A stretch of DNA of 64,000 nucleotides from Dermatemys mawii (lineage: Eukaryota; Chordata; Testudines; Dermatemydidae): contig ML677358.1 of the NCBI GenBank assembly GCA_007922305.1, forward strand, positions 16,851,327-16,915,326. The letters are read 5' to 3'. Below, piece after piece: positions 11,291 to 24,383 of the stretch. Every line of letters begins with the position of its first letter. Within the stretch, counting starts at the first letter, position 1. The notes beneath the pieces are model-generated. The model saw only the letters and a program-made list of their open reading frames with translations, was not told the origin of the DNA and did no database searches. The position numbers and the translations under genes were made by a program.

Positions 11291-13629
11291 CTGTCTGACT
11301 TTATGACCATGTAAAGGGAAGCAGATATTAAAAGCACAAGTCAATACTCTTACAGCCTCATTATAAGAGGGGAAAATGGAAGGAAAAATGAATAGGAAGT
11401 AAGTGGGGGGATTTGTGTTAAATGTGAACCATAGTGGCAACCAGTGCATATTATCACTGCAATCCTCCCAGAGGCAGCTGATCGTGACAGGCTGTGAAAA
11501 CAAGTGCAATTAAATCCTTGGCAGAAACTCTGGCTGACCTGCTTTTGGGGAAACAAAATAAAAACTAACCCCCACCCCTTCCCCCAGTCCTCCCCAGACT
11601 GCTCTGCTAATGTGATGAGCCTGTCATCATGTGATAGCATAGTTGCCCTGCCCTGTCTGTAATTACTGGCCTAGGGCGAGGCTCCTGGCAAGAAGAGGAG
11701 GAAAACGAGCTCTGACTAGCCAATTAAACAGAAGAGTTTTGTGTTTGTTTTTTATTTGAAATTGTGCGTGGTGGTGGTATAGAAACTGCATTGGGGGAAA
11801 AGGACCATCCTCAGTGTTGGCTGTCTCCATGCCCCTTGATTTCCTAGCTCAACCAGACAAAACTTACCTGCGCTCTGAAGATCCAAATAATTAAGGCTAT
11901 TCTGTGAATCTGCAAGCTTTCAGAAATCAGCTCTGAGAAGTCTGCCATGAAAACACAGACATGCCATGCTCTGCTTGCCAATGCTGGGCCAGTTAACTCC
12001 TCTCTATGCACAAATAACTGCAGAGGAGTTATGCATGAGGTCAACACAACCTTACTTCACAAGTTGCAAATGGCTCTGAGACTCTCAAGACAGCTGCAAG
12101 TTTGTGGCTGTCTGTCAGGGATGTCCCACACCTCTCCCCAGGACCTAGTAAACTCACAGCCCACTTACCAGAGCAAGGTATGCCTGGCTGGGCTGGACAA
12201 GGGAAAAGGCTGGAAGAAGGGGAAATGTTGGTTTGGTCTCTAAATGTTTCAGTAAATATCCTGGCTTAAGGAAAATGAGGGGCTGATTGTGAGTTATTTT
12301 CCAAAAGAGGACAGAGTTTGGTACTTTCTGTGACCTCAGCTGTGCATCCTTGCAATGCAGAAAGACAAACTTGGTGAAGATCAGGCAAAGACAGGACAGC
12401 TGATGTAAATCGACCCTGCCTTACATCTTTTGGCTGCTTTGTTCCTTAATGCAGTATCCTGACATCCCGGGAGGCTGGGTTCAGCCCTTGATTGGAATGG
12501 TCAATAGAGGTGGCGTGCATCTCTTCCTAAACCTTAGTAGTGTCACCAGGAGTCCACCAAACAAGATTCTGGCAATTTCGCATTACTGGCTGCATCTGCT
12601 TAAGAGAAGCTCAGGCTTGGAGTGTTATAAACAGCTGTCAGGACAGAGGTGGCGTTAAGAGTGAAGGTTGTGTGGCACAACATGATAGTCACCCAAAAAT
12701 GTGTTAAAAACACCTTTAATATAGTCCAGCTGGTACAATAAGAGAATCAATAGAGGCAGAGTTTTTCCTATGGCATTGTCTGTTACACTTCTTCCACCTT
12801 CTCTTTCACACCATCCTTGGGAGACGAAGGAGGATTATTATTATCACGAGGTAATTCATAAGGAGGCTGCATGCTTTTGGGAGTTGTCAGAGTCTGCATT
12901 GTAACATGGGGACATTCTGGAGTGGGTGGAGCCCAGCTATCTATCCACTTCCAAGTTTGTGTAGAGAGGTGTGAGCGTATAGAAATTCTTAATGGAATTA
13001 GTGACGCAGGAACATCATTTCAAGCCTATTTTTGGATGCTGCTGCTGCTGTAATTGACTGTGCTTGTTATTTATAGGCATCCAAATTAAGCATTCATTTA
13101 TTCTGAGTTCGGGATAAATGGAATCAACAACTTGCCTTGTGGTGAAGGAGCCACAGATGCAAACAGAAGCATTCGCAGCTTTCAAGTCTTATGTTTGTTT
13201 ACGTCAATGAGTGTGGACTGTTAAAACAACCCCCGCTGCTGATTATTTTCAATTAACGCTTTAGGGATTTTAAGAGGAAACAGTCAAAATACTGTCATCT
13301 ATGATATTATAGCCCTTGAATGCAAATCAGTTACCAGATTTAAAAACAGATTTACAGGATGTTCCTGATTAATTACCAGCTTCCAGCTCAAGGTATGTGA
13401 GCTCCAGTCATGAAACTGCTGGTGGAATTAACACTATGCATTCCATCCAACCAGCGGGGCTGTAGGTTGAGGACATGGTACATCTTACCTTGCAGGAGGA
13501 AGGAATGAGAACGCTTCTTTGTCCTTGCATGTCACTCTCGTTGCTGTACAAAACGTGTGCAAACCCAACTCACGATTCAGCTAACCTGACAGTCTGTATC
13601 TAATTTGGAACATCAGGCAGCGTAGGGAT
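11291..13629. other. unique sequence, nothing recognised
   Basis: Short open frames on both strands (up to 107 codons, minus, 11186-11509, partly in the preceding transposon) match nothing known. The part 13050-13400 is AT-rich with homeodomain-type words (TTAATTA, CAATTAA) and could be regulatory. This is a guess. Confidence 0.4.
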
Positions 13630-13955
13630 TGTGATTATCACGGACAGGTCATGGGCGCCTGTGCCCAGAATCTGGAGTCATAAGACAGGAGTCAACTGGG
13701 TCAGAATACCAGGAGGCCAAAAGCAGGAGTCAGGCCAGGTCAGGATATTAGAAGGCCAGATCAGATGCTAGGAGTCAGGTTGCAAGTCAAGGTAAAGGAG
13801 CAGGAGACACAAGGCACACAATCCAAAACAGGGTGAAGCCCAGTTGTTTAGACAGCTTCCTGTTCCTTCTGTGCAGCTAGCGTAAGTAGGGCCAGCAGAC
13901 CAGTCAGCTGCTTTGGGACTCGCCTAATAGGACTTCAGGGGCAGATCTTCAAACT
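13630..13955. repeat. degenerate short-period repeat, possible LTR-element remnant
   Basis: Words such as CAGGAGTCAG, AGTCAACTGGGTCAGAATAC, AGGCCAG and GGAGTCAGGTT recur at short, irregular spacing between about 13680 and 13830. This type of CAGGAGTCAGG-rich sequence is familiar in turtle LTR elements. No ends or target duplication were found. Confidence 0.35.
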
Positions 13956-14298
13956 GGGGCTGGGCTTCATGGCTTCCAGGTGAGCAAGCATCAGCAGGCT
14001 GCCAGATGGAGGGTTGGAGCATGGCTGTTCCAATAGATCCTGCAGACCTAGGTTTGAGAAATGTGGGTCATGGCAATGTTGCATTGAGCAAATGGAGGGA
14101 AGTGAGTCAGGGTCAATATATGTGAGGTTGCTGGAGCTCGGGACTGAGGTGCAATGGCATAACTCCATGCACAGAAAGTTTGCATAATGCCTATTTGTTC
14201 TAGTTAATGCTATTGACACTAGCAAAGGCTATTGACTCTAGCCAAATTGTTAGTCTTCCTCACGTTTAGAAGCACTTAAATTTACTTACAAGCTTTAC

Positions 14299-14313
14299 AG
14301 AGAGAGAGAGAGA
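14299..14313. repeat. (AG)n microsatellite
   Basis: Seven to eight AG units. Confidence 0.9.
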
Positions 14314-14319
14314 AATATT

Positions 14320-14700
14320 TCTTTTATGCATCCTGATTTTGTATTTAAACTAATTCAAAGCCAGAAGAGAAATAATTTTTCATTCTCCTTTACTGTTAAT
14401 TTTTAAAAATTCCCATAAATCTTTCTTAGATCCCTAGCACAGAAGCTTCAGGCATTAAATGGTTTGTGCATTTATTTTTAAGGCAATAAGACATTTATTC
14501 TAACAAACTGGTCCTTGTAATTTTCAGCAGATAGCGTTTTTATTCCTCATGCATATTATTTATTATAGTTACTTAGGGGAATCAAAGTCATTTGCCTAAA
14601 TAACGTTATCCTTAGTAAATCTAAATAAAAGAAGCTTTCAGGGGCATTTTCCATAGCTCTGGTAGATTTATTTTTTATTGCTATTGTGATTATTGAATGC
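14320..14700. other. AT-rich unique stretch, candidate conserved element
   Basis: About 380 bp without any repeat I can recognise, AT-rich, with many homeobox/POU-like words (TTAATTTTT, TGCATATTATTTATTATAG, ATAACGTTA). This resembles the texture of conserved non-coding elements. Conservation itself cannot be seen from one sequence. Confidence 0.2.
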
Positions 14701-15734
14701 AGACATGGCGTTGGTGTGGGATTTTTCATACTTTCCTTTCACCCCAAGATGAAACCTGCACAGAGTGGATGTTGTCTGCTGATGCACTCCAGTGCTTAAA
14801 CGCAATATCATTTAATAATATCATCAGGGAACAGTCCATGGTAAAAACAGACTATTCATGTATCTTCTCAGTTATCAATATATGAAATGGGTAGAGAAGG
14901 GATGAATAGTGACTCTCTAGGTACGGACACTTACAGTAGAATAGAATTTGGGTCCTGTACAGTATCTGCGTGTACTTCAAAGAATTTTACAAAGGAATGA
15001 TTTAGGGACTAGCAGGGCAGTGACTATGCAGAGAATTGAAGCAGGCACATTCTCAGCGATGCATTGCTGTCAACAGAAAAGAGTGGTGCTTCCATCAGAG
15101 TGATTGTGGGGACACTTCTGTTCAACTCCCATCTCCAAGGCTTCATTAGGAGCTTTGCAAGTTGACGTTTTTGTTCAGAAAACTTCACTGACCAAAAACA
15201 AGACAAATCTGGGCAGATTTCCAGAGGTGCAGCTCCAAAGAAAATCCATCGAATTTGCAGGTGTTCAGAAATTCTGATAAACCAGGCCAAAAGTTTCTCA
15301 ATCAGCTGCAGAGATTCCATGCTGCATGGAGAGAATCCAAGAATGTCACCTTATGGACTGTGTTGAGTCATCGCAAGTCATTCAAGAATTTTGAAAAATT
15401 GTGACACTTTTGAACTATTTGTGGCATCCAATGTCTGCCTAGTGGATTGTGTGAAGTTGAGCTGATCATCTTAGGAAGTTCTTACGAGGAGAGAAGCATT
15501 CATATTCTCCAACCTGCGATTACAATTGGGAGGAACATTTGAGGATTGTGGCCAAGCTCCCTTTGCTTTGCGTAGACCGATTCTTTTTGGGTGCTGTCAA
15601 TCAGAAACTGTTCCTAGCACTAAATATACTTTCTATAAGTGTGTTTTACCACACTTGAACCATGAAATCTCACCTAATATCATAGAGGTTTGTCAACTGC
15701 AACATTCACTTTGCGATACAGCTGGAGTGTTTGC
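14701..15734. other. unique sequence, nothing recognised
   Basis: Open frames of 62-98 codons with no recognisable protein. No known repeat. Confidence 0.45.
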
Positions 15735-16216
15735 TGTTACGGTAGAGTGCTAGGGGCACTCTCCCCCTCGACTTCAGGGAAAGAAAGGGTGCTCCTTCCC
15801 CCCTCACTCCTGGGAAGGAAAGGGTACTTTCGGCCATCGTTATCAGTCCCTGCCCTGTTATCACATATTTCACATGCCAGAGTTAACCGGTTTCCAGCGC
15901 CTGTTTGCCTTGTGCAAAGCTAATGAGACACCTGCTTGCATTATGTAATACTAACAAGATAGAAATAAGGTATTAGTTATTCATGAGGTATGTATGAGAT
16001 GCAAATGTTCCTGTTATTTCTCTGCCTGTGTTCCCACGCGCAGAGGGCTTCATCTCGAGCATTGCTCCGATGCGTCGGGCTTTCTCCGTCTCAGTGGCAG
16101 CAACGAAGGGAGCCCCCGTTGCGGGTGTGCCACTTTTGCCTTCAATAAACTCACTACTTCTATTCAACAGCTGTGTGTGTGCCTCGTTCCTATGGGACCT
16201 CGAGTACCCTGCAACA
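15735..16216 (+). mobile_element. probable solo LTR
   Basis: Begins TGTTACGGTAGAG and ends ACCCTGCAACA, so it has TG...CA ends. A polyadenylation signal AATAAA lies at 16144-16149, followed by CAACAGCTGTGTGTGTGCC and CTATGGGACC, which fits an R/U5 region. The flanks (TTTGC and GTGGG) do not give a clear target duplication, so the ends may be a few bases off or the insertion rearranged. No gag or pol sequence adjoins it. Confidence 0.55.
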
Positions 16217-16615
16217 GTGGGTAAATACAGAGGTCAGTTTATATCTAGAGAGAGAGATGACGCGATGAAGAATAATCATGATGCAATTGTCTATTGTAGA
16301 AAGAGTCAAGCATCAAAGCCAGCCTAAGGTGGTGACACTGGCATGTCTGATGTATCATTGTGTCCCCATGCAAGGTTTCTTACATCTGTGCAAAGTCTCC
16401 AAGTCAAGTCATATGTATTGGATAGTCTCCTTCCACATACTGCTGGTGAAGAGCAGTGAATGATGTTAATTCACTTTGAAAAGAAGTTTAAATATTTGCT
16501 TCTTCATCCCTGAGAACTGTAGAATTTATATTCTAGGCCATTTTTTGAACTTTATAATGCTGATATGTGTGGACTTGTGTCAGACAGCTGTAAACTTGGT
16601 TTACAGTTCTCTTTG
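16217..16615. other. unique sequence, nothing recognised
   Basis: No gene or known repeat seen. Confidence 0.45.
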
Positions 16616-16685
16616 AGCCTCATCCAAAGTCCACTGGAGCCAATGGGAGTATTCCCATTGGCTTAAATGGGCTTTGGTTTAGACC
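16616..16685. repeat. palindromic MITE-like element
   Basis: Left arm 16624-16648 (CCAAAGTCCACTGG..., ending CCAATGGGA) pairs with right arm 16653-16677 at 21 of 25 positions around a 4-nt loop. The family (CATCCAAAGCCCA ... ATTGACTTCAATGG ... TGGGCTTTGGATCAG) is common in sauropsid genomes. Related pieces lie at 44744-44816 and 47414-47474. Confidence 0.65.
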
Positions 16686-16717
16686 CTTTAGACTTAATTA
16701 ACTCTCGCTTAAATAGG

Positions 16718-16795
16718 ACCCCGATTCAGCAAAGCTCTTAAGCACACACTTCATATTGAAGTCATGCTTGATGGTAAGTGTGTGCTTATGTGATT
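16718..16795. repeat. palindromic MITE-like element
   Basis: Starts CCCCGATTCAGCAAAGCTC. A perfect 13-bp stem is formed by TAAGCACACACTT (16739-16751) and AAGTGTGTGCTTA (16776-16788), with a central TTGAAGTCATG-like loop. Resembles a widespread amniote palindromic repeat with a CCCAATTCAGCAAAGCACTT end. The second end is lost. Confidence 0.6.
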
Positions 16796-19410
16796 CCCAT
16801 ATTGAGTTCTTAAGCAGGAAAATTACCTGGTAAATATGGCCCACCATTTCCATTTGGTCAAATTCTGTCTGACTGTGATATTTGGAAGACTTAAGTCACA
16901 ATTTAGCTCTGTGCATTGATGATGCCAGACTAGGCTCCTTTAGCTGGTGACTGCAGAAGAAGAGGAATTTTAGCAGAGTGACACCCATTATAATTATAAA
17001 TCATCAGATGCAAGCTGAACAGCTTTTAAAAGGGCTTTTCCATCTTTGCTTTGGATTATTAAGACACTGACAATAGGATACATGGTATCAGAGCTAGTCA
17101 CATTGCTTAAAACATCATTGCGCTGTGCTCAGCTAGCATGATGATGGGTGTGTCCTAAGAATCTGAATAGAATACTAAATGCACCTACAAAGATGATGCA
17201 TGCCCTTTTGCATTCCCTACTAGGCAATGCTAACTAAAAAAAAGTTCTGCTGGTCTATTTTTCCTATGTGGCTCCTTCTTGGGACAATAATAATGATAAA
17301 TGGGTTATGCACCAATACTTTTTTTAAAAAAAAGCCCAACAGAATAGCAAGGAAGAAAAACGCTGACTATTTGCATTGTTCACAATGAGCTAACTTCATG
17401 GCTATGCAACAGATATTGGTTTTCCTTCAACATGAACAGAAACAGATTAATTTCTCCAGCTGTGTGGATTGTCGAGAAATACCAGTAGTTTTATGTCCAA
17501 AGTTTAATGCAGTAATCAGTCTTTTAAAGGATGATTAGCAATAAACAGCATGCACTATCTGGACGAAGGACACCCAACCATGACCTATAGTATAGTAGCC
17601 ATGATAGGCTGGCTTTAACATTGTCAAAATGCTTAATATTTAGTCTGGAGGTTAACAAAGTTGTTATCTCATCCAGGGATTAATATCATCCCCACTGAGA
17701 TGAACTACTCCCAGCAGATAGAATGTACTCCTCCAGAATTTTTTAATTTAAAAAAATTACTGGGTGGGGGCAGGGAGGAAACCATCATAGGTTTTGAACA
17801 AGTATAAATGACTGTGCAAGGCATGGACAATCAGGCGTCACCTACTGTTTGTTTGTTCATCTCGGGTAGAACTATAAAAATGTGGTTAATGTCTAGAACT
17901 TCATGAGGTTTTCCCTAGCCTTGGCACTTTCTTATTCAGATGCGTGGCTCATGGAAACGCCAGTAACATTTCTAACACTACTGCAGAGTGCTGCCTTTTG
18001 GCTGCTTCAGTCTAGGTGGAGCAGTGACATGTGCAACCTATATTCTACACAGGAAACCCTTCTGTTAAAGGTGACTGAGGATGTGGTGTGTTCTGCTATA
18101 AGCTAATTAGATGAGGCCATTGGATTCCTGGCAAGTTGTCTATGTAGCGCTCAGTGAAACATAGTTTGGACAGCACTGTTCTATAACAATAATATTTTAC
18201 ATTAATTTTCTGTTAGACTTTCATAAGGTGAGAAGGAATTTAGTGGTTTAGTGAATCAGTGCAGCAACCTTTTGTACTCATGGCCTAATCTCAGCTTTAA
18301 CTATACAAATTTACTAGACTTATTCATCTACCACTAAAATGCAGCTGCATCTGGGATGGAGTGTAACAGCCAATACCACTATACAGTAGCTTTTAGAAGA
18401 GGGAAGAATACTTCCTCCAACTGAAACAATAAGGGGATTAAGTAGGCTGAATGTACTTACCCAAGCTGCAAGGTTTAGACATCAGTAATAATGACCCTGC
18501 TTTTGTAAATGGTACTGATATGAATCTTTACATATTGATAAGTGGTCAGGACTTGTATTTTCAACTAACATTATGTAAAAGGCAGCAACTGTATCTGTAC
18601 AGTGCTCCCTGCCACCGTGTTGGGGCTGTTGCAAAGACTAGCACAGCAATATGTAAATCTGACATAGTGTCAGCTAGTAAACTTCCAAGGTGTATCTAAC
18701 CATACCAAGGGCTTTGGTTCATTGTTAGAGCTGAGCAAATAGTAGGAGAAAGAGTTTTGTTAACATTTGTTTGAATTCCACAGTGAATTTTGATTCAGCT
18801 GTATCCATGACCCTTTCAGGCTTGCTCTCTGCACACATTTCTTTGCTCGAGAATTACTAGCGTTAAGTACTTGCCCAAAGTGAATATTTATCTAAAATAT
18901 TCACCAAAAATGAAGTCTGAAAAGTAGAGTCAGATGGGACATTCCCATCTTACATTGTTGTTATGAATTTTACAATAAAACAAATATGTCATAAGTTTTA
19001 TAGTAAATCACACACTGTTACAAATCAGAATGAAACATGTTTTTATGCTCAATTGCAACATTCATAATTCAAATAATCTTCCAACCAACAATTGTTTGCT
19101 GATGACGTGAATAATTCTGAAGAATGAATACATCTGAGCTTTTCACCATAAACAATTTACATACATCAAGAAAAAAAAGGCAAAATTTGTTGAATAAACT
19201 ATTTGCTGTATTCTCTTTGCTTTATTTAACAGTCAATCAGTGAAAATGGCATATGGCATAGTGAATCAACCTCACCAGTTTCTGAAGCAAGTGGATTTTT
19301 TTGATGGTCTTCTATCCAATCCAAATCTGGACTATGCCCAGGTCAATTTGCTGATCAGGTCTGTTGAAATCACAAGCCAGGGTATTAGGAAATATTATTC
19401 TTTATCATTT
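16796..19410. other. unique sequence, nothing recognised
   Basis: No known repeat with clear ends. Around 17305-17340 there is T/A low complexity. The open frame 19240-19440 starts after an acceptor-like TTTATTTAACAG but resembles no protein I know and runs into the CR1 fragment. Confidence 0.4.
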
Positions 19411-19573
19411 CCTATATTGTATGGCCAGAAAGGACCCTAATGAGCATCTAGTCTGACTGAATTACACCGGTCAGAAAATTGCACCCAGTTATGCCTACAT
19501 CAACCCCATAACTTCTGGTTGAGCTCAAGCATATCTTTGGGAAAAAAGTCCAATCTTGATGTCAAGACTTAGG
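19411..19573 (-). mobile_element. CR1 LINE 3' fragment
   Basis: Plus-strand GTATGGCCAGAAAGGACC, GAGCATCTAGTCTGACTG, CCCCATAACTTCTGGTTGAG and CAAGCATATCTTTGGG follow in the order of the CR1 3' UTR reverse complement. Short and diverged. Confidence 0.75.
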
Positions 19574-20324
19574 TCTCATACACAGCTCCAGATATGTATC
19601 TGATTTGGAAAAGCTCTTGTTCTGTTTGTAGTGGAGTGAAAGGAGACTGTAGAATTAGGGTCCAAAAGGGGTCAGGAGCCAAGAAACGAAGCTCCGCTTC
19701 TTTGTGGCATGTGGAAAAAGTACAATGTAGAGTTTTAACGTCAACTCTGTGAAGACTGACAGCTCCCTGCTAAAGATGAAAATCAGTGAGGTCTTTACTG
19801 TAACCATGGGACCCATTCAGCCAGACATGAATCTTATTTTTAGAATATCTCACGGAAATAATTTTTCCTTTTGATGGTGAACACTGACGGAAATGGTGCA
19901 ACATAGTTCTCCAAGTCAGGACAGACAGGAAGCATGAGAAACATAGTGGGAAGTGTGGGAGCAGACAATGAAGGCAAGCCGCAAGCCATGCTTTGCAAAT
20001 GGCCTCACCTTAACTCTTTTATGAGGATGTTTTTGGATGCTGGAATATCTGAAAACTAGGCCTGAAAATTCTAATCACGTGGCAGACAAAATTATCTTCA
20101 GTCACAAGAATTTCTTGATGTATTTTCACATTAAGCAGGAGGCCCCAGTGAATTCTGTCTCTGAAGGTAATAAGCAGCCATTTCAGAGGCTACTGTGGAG
20201 TAGATTTAGGAAAGGATCTAATCAATGGGTTTGACTCATTAGAGGCTTTATACTCATCAGCCCATTTTCATTATAACAGTCAGAAGTATGGTTCAGCTAC
20301 ATTTAGCTACAAAAGTTATTGGTG
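19574..20324. other. unique sequence, nothing recognised
   Basis: No gene or known repeat seen. Confidence 0.45.
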
Positions 20325-20400
20325 TTGTTTATTTATATTATGGTAGCACCCAGAGATCCCAAAGGAGTAGAGTCCAAATGGCCAAGAGGACCACCTGCCC
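20325..20400 (-). repeat. MIR/L3-like repeat fragment
   Basis: GTTGTTTATTTATATTATGG followed by TAGCACCCAGAGATCCC matches the TTTATTTGTATTATGGTAGCACC block of the same old family as 29805-30190. Only the terminal part is recognisable. Confidence 0.5.
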
Positions 20401-23400
20401 CAGAAAAATTAACATCTAGTTTCAAATTTAGCTCAATGTTAGGGGATATAAGACAGAATAATGCTTAGTGTTTAAAAAGTGTTTCTTAATTAACCAATAC
20501 TGAGTGACTAATACACAGTGAATAACTGATAAATTTAGTCTCTTTTCTCCTGCTCACAAAATGTCCCTGAGCAAATTAGAATTTAACCTTCTATTGTTAC
20601 TAGAATATACTAGATTCAATTTTTTGGCCTGGTTTTATGAGTCAACTGCAAAGAATATGTGAGTAATTGATGCTGGATACTCAAAATTCAAGTTATGTTG
20701 GTTAGTTGTGATTGATCTGTTCCCTGATTGTATATATATAACATAATCAGAAGAATGGGAGCAGCTAAAGTTTGGATCTCTCAAAGAGGCGCAGTTTAAG
20801 GACCCCGGAATGGAGTGTTGGATGGAACAGCCCATCCTCTCATTATTTTGTCCACATGTTAGGCCTGGTTTCCAACACACCAATTTTGGTTCATTGATTT
20901 CCAGATCCACTCTTTTCTTGTTTACCCAGCATGATCTTAACATGGTCCTCGAGTTATATCAGAAGGACTTTATTTGAACGAATTCAGTCTTTGTCTTGCT
21001 TTTGCACCTTTTCCCGTCAACATTTGTCTTTACAGGTTATTGTGATACCTTTCAGATGTTCCCTCACTTTTCACAGTTGAGCCCACAGTTAGGATAGCTT
21101 TGTAGGCCCAGTTATCACACCACCTCCCTTCCCTTCATCCCTCCATTTTGAGCAGATTTGATTACTCAGTTCAGTATTCCCCCTGTGGAACAATGTTATC
21201 TTAAAGGTAGTGCGCAGAGGGGACAGCTCGCCAGTGTTCTGCTGAGGCACTAAGTGGTGAGTTTCATTACAGGGAGAGCTTTGTCACTTTTCAATAGGGA
21301 TAACACAGCTAAGTTTGAAAAGCAAATACCCATTTGGGGATTACGTACGTGCACCTGGCTCAACCCATCTCTCTTTGTTACTGTTACTTGTAGCATCAAC
21401 CAAATACAGAAGCGCCTTTTGTTCGCTTGTGGCCAGACAGAAGGAGCATGTGCACCTACTGCCTTAATTATCGGCATGCTTTGCATGCATCTGTTTTGGT
21501 GTATAATTGCAAATGGGGCCAGTGGGGTACATGTAGAGAACTGCTAATTTTGCTACAACTTCCTGTGTGGGCAGGTCCATGTACCCTGGCCCAGAGTTTC
21601 ACCTACTCCCACATAGTGCGTGAATTTCTGACTCATTAAAATCAAGGTGTTTTGTTTTTTTACTTCAATGGAGCCAGGATTTCACCGGTGTGGTTATATG
21701 AGAGGAAAGGAGATGGGACTGGGAGGTCACAGCACTGGCAAATCACGTCATGAGCCGTTGCGGTGTCCTTCCTAGAACTAACCGTCCAGGCGAGGGGCTG
21801 TAGAAGCCGTGTTGAAATACTAGTGCTCGATATGTGGTCAGCCAGCAGCTGGCATCTGGAGGTGACAGGTAACGGCTCCTTTGCGCACTGCACCGCAGCT
21901 GTTAAAGGCAATCACATTGCTTCCCCATGAGAGACGTTTTCATGTTTTGCCACAAGGCTGCAGGCTGCTGCTCAGATGGTGATGTAAACTCTGGCTCTGG
22001 CCCTTTCCCAGAAGGCTAAACTTTGACAGTTGGAGCTTGAGAGCAAAATGAAGAAGGAAAAAAAAAAAGGGAAAAGAAAAGCCAAACCCTTGTATCCCTC
22101 GTCTAATTAGCATAACTTGAGGCCAAGAGAAAGCAAGATGTTTGCAGGTTCTTTGTACCTTCTAACTGGGCCAGGGCATTTTAACAAGCTTTTGTTGGAA
22201 ATATCTTTGTGGAGTCCTGTTGCTATTAAGGGAGAAAGACTCAATTGGCTTGGTTAACAAATGTTTTTCCTCCCATAGGAAAGCCGACAGAGCTGAGCGT
22301 ACGGACTTCAGGACAAGAGTGCCTGTTGGGTGCTGGAATTCACTGACTTGATCATATTCCTTACAAACTGCTTAGCCATAACATTTGAATAGGGAAGAAA
22401 GGGACCATTCTTTTAAAGACATTATGAGAATTGCTGCATCAATACTAGGACCCTTGGAGATTTTTATGATGCCCAGAATAAATGCTCTTATATTCTAATG
22501 ACCATAAGTGACCTCCCTCCAACCCTGGTATTGATGAAATATCTTTAATGGTTCAACATCAATACTCTAAGCAGTGCTGCCCAGTGACATTAATCAGATA
22601 TTGCATAGCATATAGGAAGCAGAGCCAAAAAATACATGCTGGAACCCATAAAAGTTACATAGTTATACATCCAGACAGCACGTTTCATACTTCCCCCACC
22701 AAGGAGAAACAAGGGCTTGGATATGGGATGACGCAGTAATTTTATCTTTAAATAGTAAAGAAGGAAATCACAGCTTGCTTGGAATGTGCTTCCAATTTCT
22801 AATGGCAAATGCAAATAGAGAAGATTTAAAAAAAAGTTGGAGTGCAATGATCATGTGTTTGCATGTGTCAGATTACAATCCATTTTCTTTTCTAGCAAAT
22901 ATTTTTGATTACCTAGCATATCTTTTAACATGTAAACAGAAGCCTGGACTCTTGCAGCATAAAAAATGAGGTGCTGCCTGATTTATCATTTTAATCAGGT
23001 CAGCCTTTGCTGATATGCAGTGAGAAATAATTAGCTAGCTGTTTGAACACAGAATTGCATTGTAACCAGTCCAGAGGAGACTGGTTTTCCCAGCACGTCA
23101 ATTCTCCTGCTGAGTTTGCTTTCCTAGCTTCCTCCCAGTCTCGGGATATAACCATGCATTTGTTTTCTACCTCAGAGATCATTGCCATACATTCCTAACT
23201 AGTTCTCCTAAGAATCTTCATCACTGTTGTGTTCCTAGAGTTAAGGGAATAGTTTAGTATGCAGTCAGCTAAAATATTGAAATTGTAGATTTACAAGAAG
23301 TTATAATGGGTCAAAGGTCATTCTCCAGAAAACTCAGGTTAAGTAACAACACGGCTGCAAGATCTCTTGCTAATTAGGATTAATTTTAATGTCCTGTTTC

Positions 23401-24379
23401 AGAAAATTCCAGTTCACTCAGATGCAGCCCCTTGGCATGAGCACACAACCATGTACTAGTCTGGCATAGCTCAGGACACTAGTGGCGACCTTTAGTCAAT
23501 CAGTTTGAATCTGGGTCCAAACTTCTGTGAAGTCCAAAGGTGTCAATCTGGGGCTCATCTTTAAAGGAAATGTACTTTAATCACAGTGAGAAAAACAGAC
23601 CTTTTCCACACTATCCATGTGCCAGTCTGTCTGTTGCCCAGACCCGGGTTAGGTCATGTAAAGGAAAGCTTATGTCACTGTACCTCCTGTGGAAAAAGGA
23701 TTTATTCTATCTTGCAGGGCCATCAGTCCAGTATGTCGTTTGTCTTGTCTTTATATTGCTCCCAGTGCCCACCTTTTTGAAGTATGCATTGATTCATATT
23801 GGTCTTTCATTGGCCTAGTTAGTCTGATGCATATAGGTTTCTACCGTTACCCATGGCTTGCCACCTTCAACATATAAAGCCTTGATTTACAACAGGAGTG
23901 GGACACCTAATTATCCTTTGAGCCATTGAAAAACTCACTTAATGTGATTAACATTTTTCGAAAAGGATAAGGTGTTTCTTGCAGTAGAGACCAACAAAAT
24001 TCAAATACTTTTCTAATGTTATTTTTCTGTGTAAGCAATTGAAGTATTTGTCACAGGTCAATTAAACAGATAACATGACCCCTGAACATCGCTGTGTGAT
24101 AAATCACACCCCACTGTGGATAAGTTGGCATGGGTGTGTCTACACTAGAGATTTTCCTCCTGTTTTAACTTGATTTGACTGCCAGTTCACTCAAGTCAAC
24201 TAACACATTTGTAAATGTTAGTCTAGAAACTCCATGCTCTGCCTACAATAATGTAGAAGTGGCTTGTGTTGTAGAACACCTATTGATAGAGTGTCCAGAC
24301 CAGTCTCTACAAATCTTTTGTCTAACTGACGTTAAGTGGCAATCAACTAGTGAATTTAAATGAGCAAAAACTATAATCT
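20401..24379. other. long unique stretch, nothing recognised
   Basis: About 4 kb without a repeat that I can name, apart from (TA)5 at 20731-20740 and an A-rich tract at 22048-22079. Open frames are at most 102 codons and overlap on both strands (for example 21250-21639). Around 22070-22280 there are TAATTAG and CATTTTAACAAGCTT words. The stretch near 24130-24160 starts GTGTGTCTACACTAGAG, possibly a Harbinger end relic. The low repeat content is itself notable. Confidence 0.45.
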
Positions 24380-24383
24380 AGAC

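Noticed and set aside
19232..19440. Open frame after an acceptor-like site
   Set aside because: Resembles no known protein and runs into a CR1 fragment. One acceptor-like word is weak evidence.
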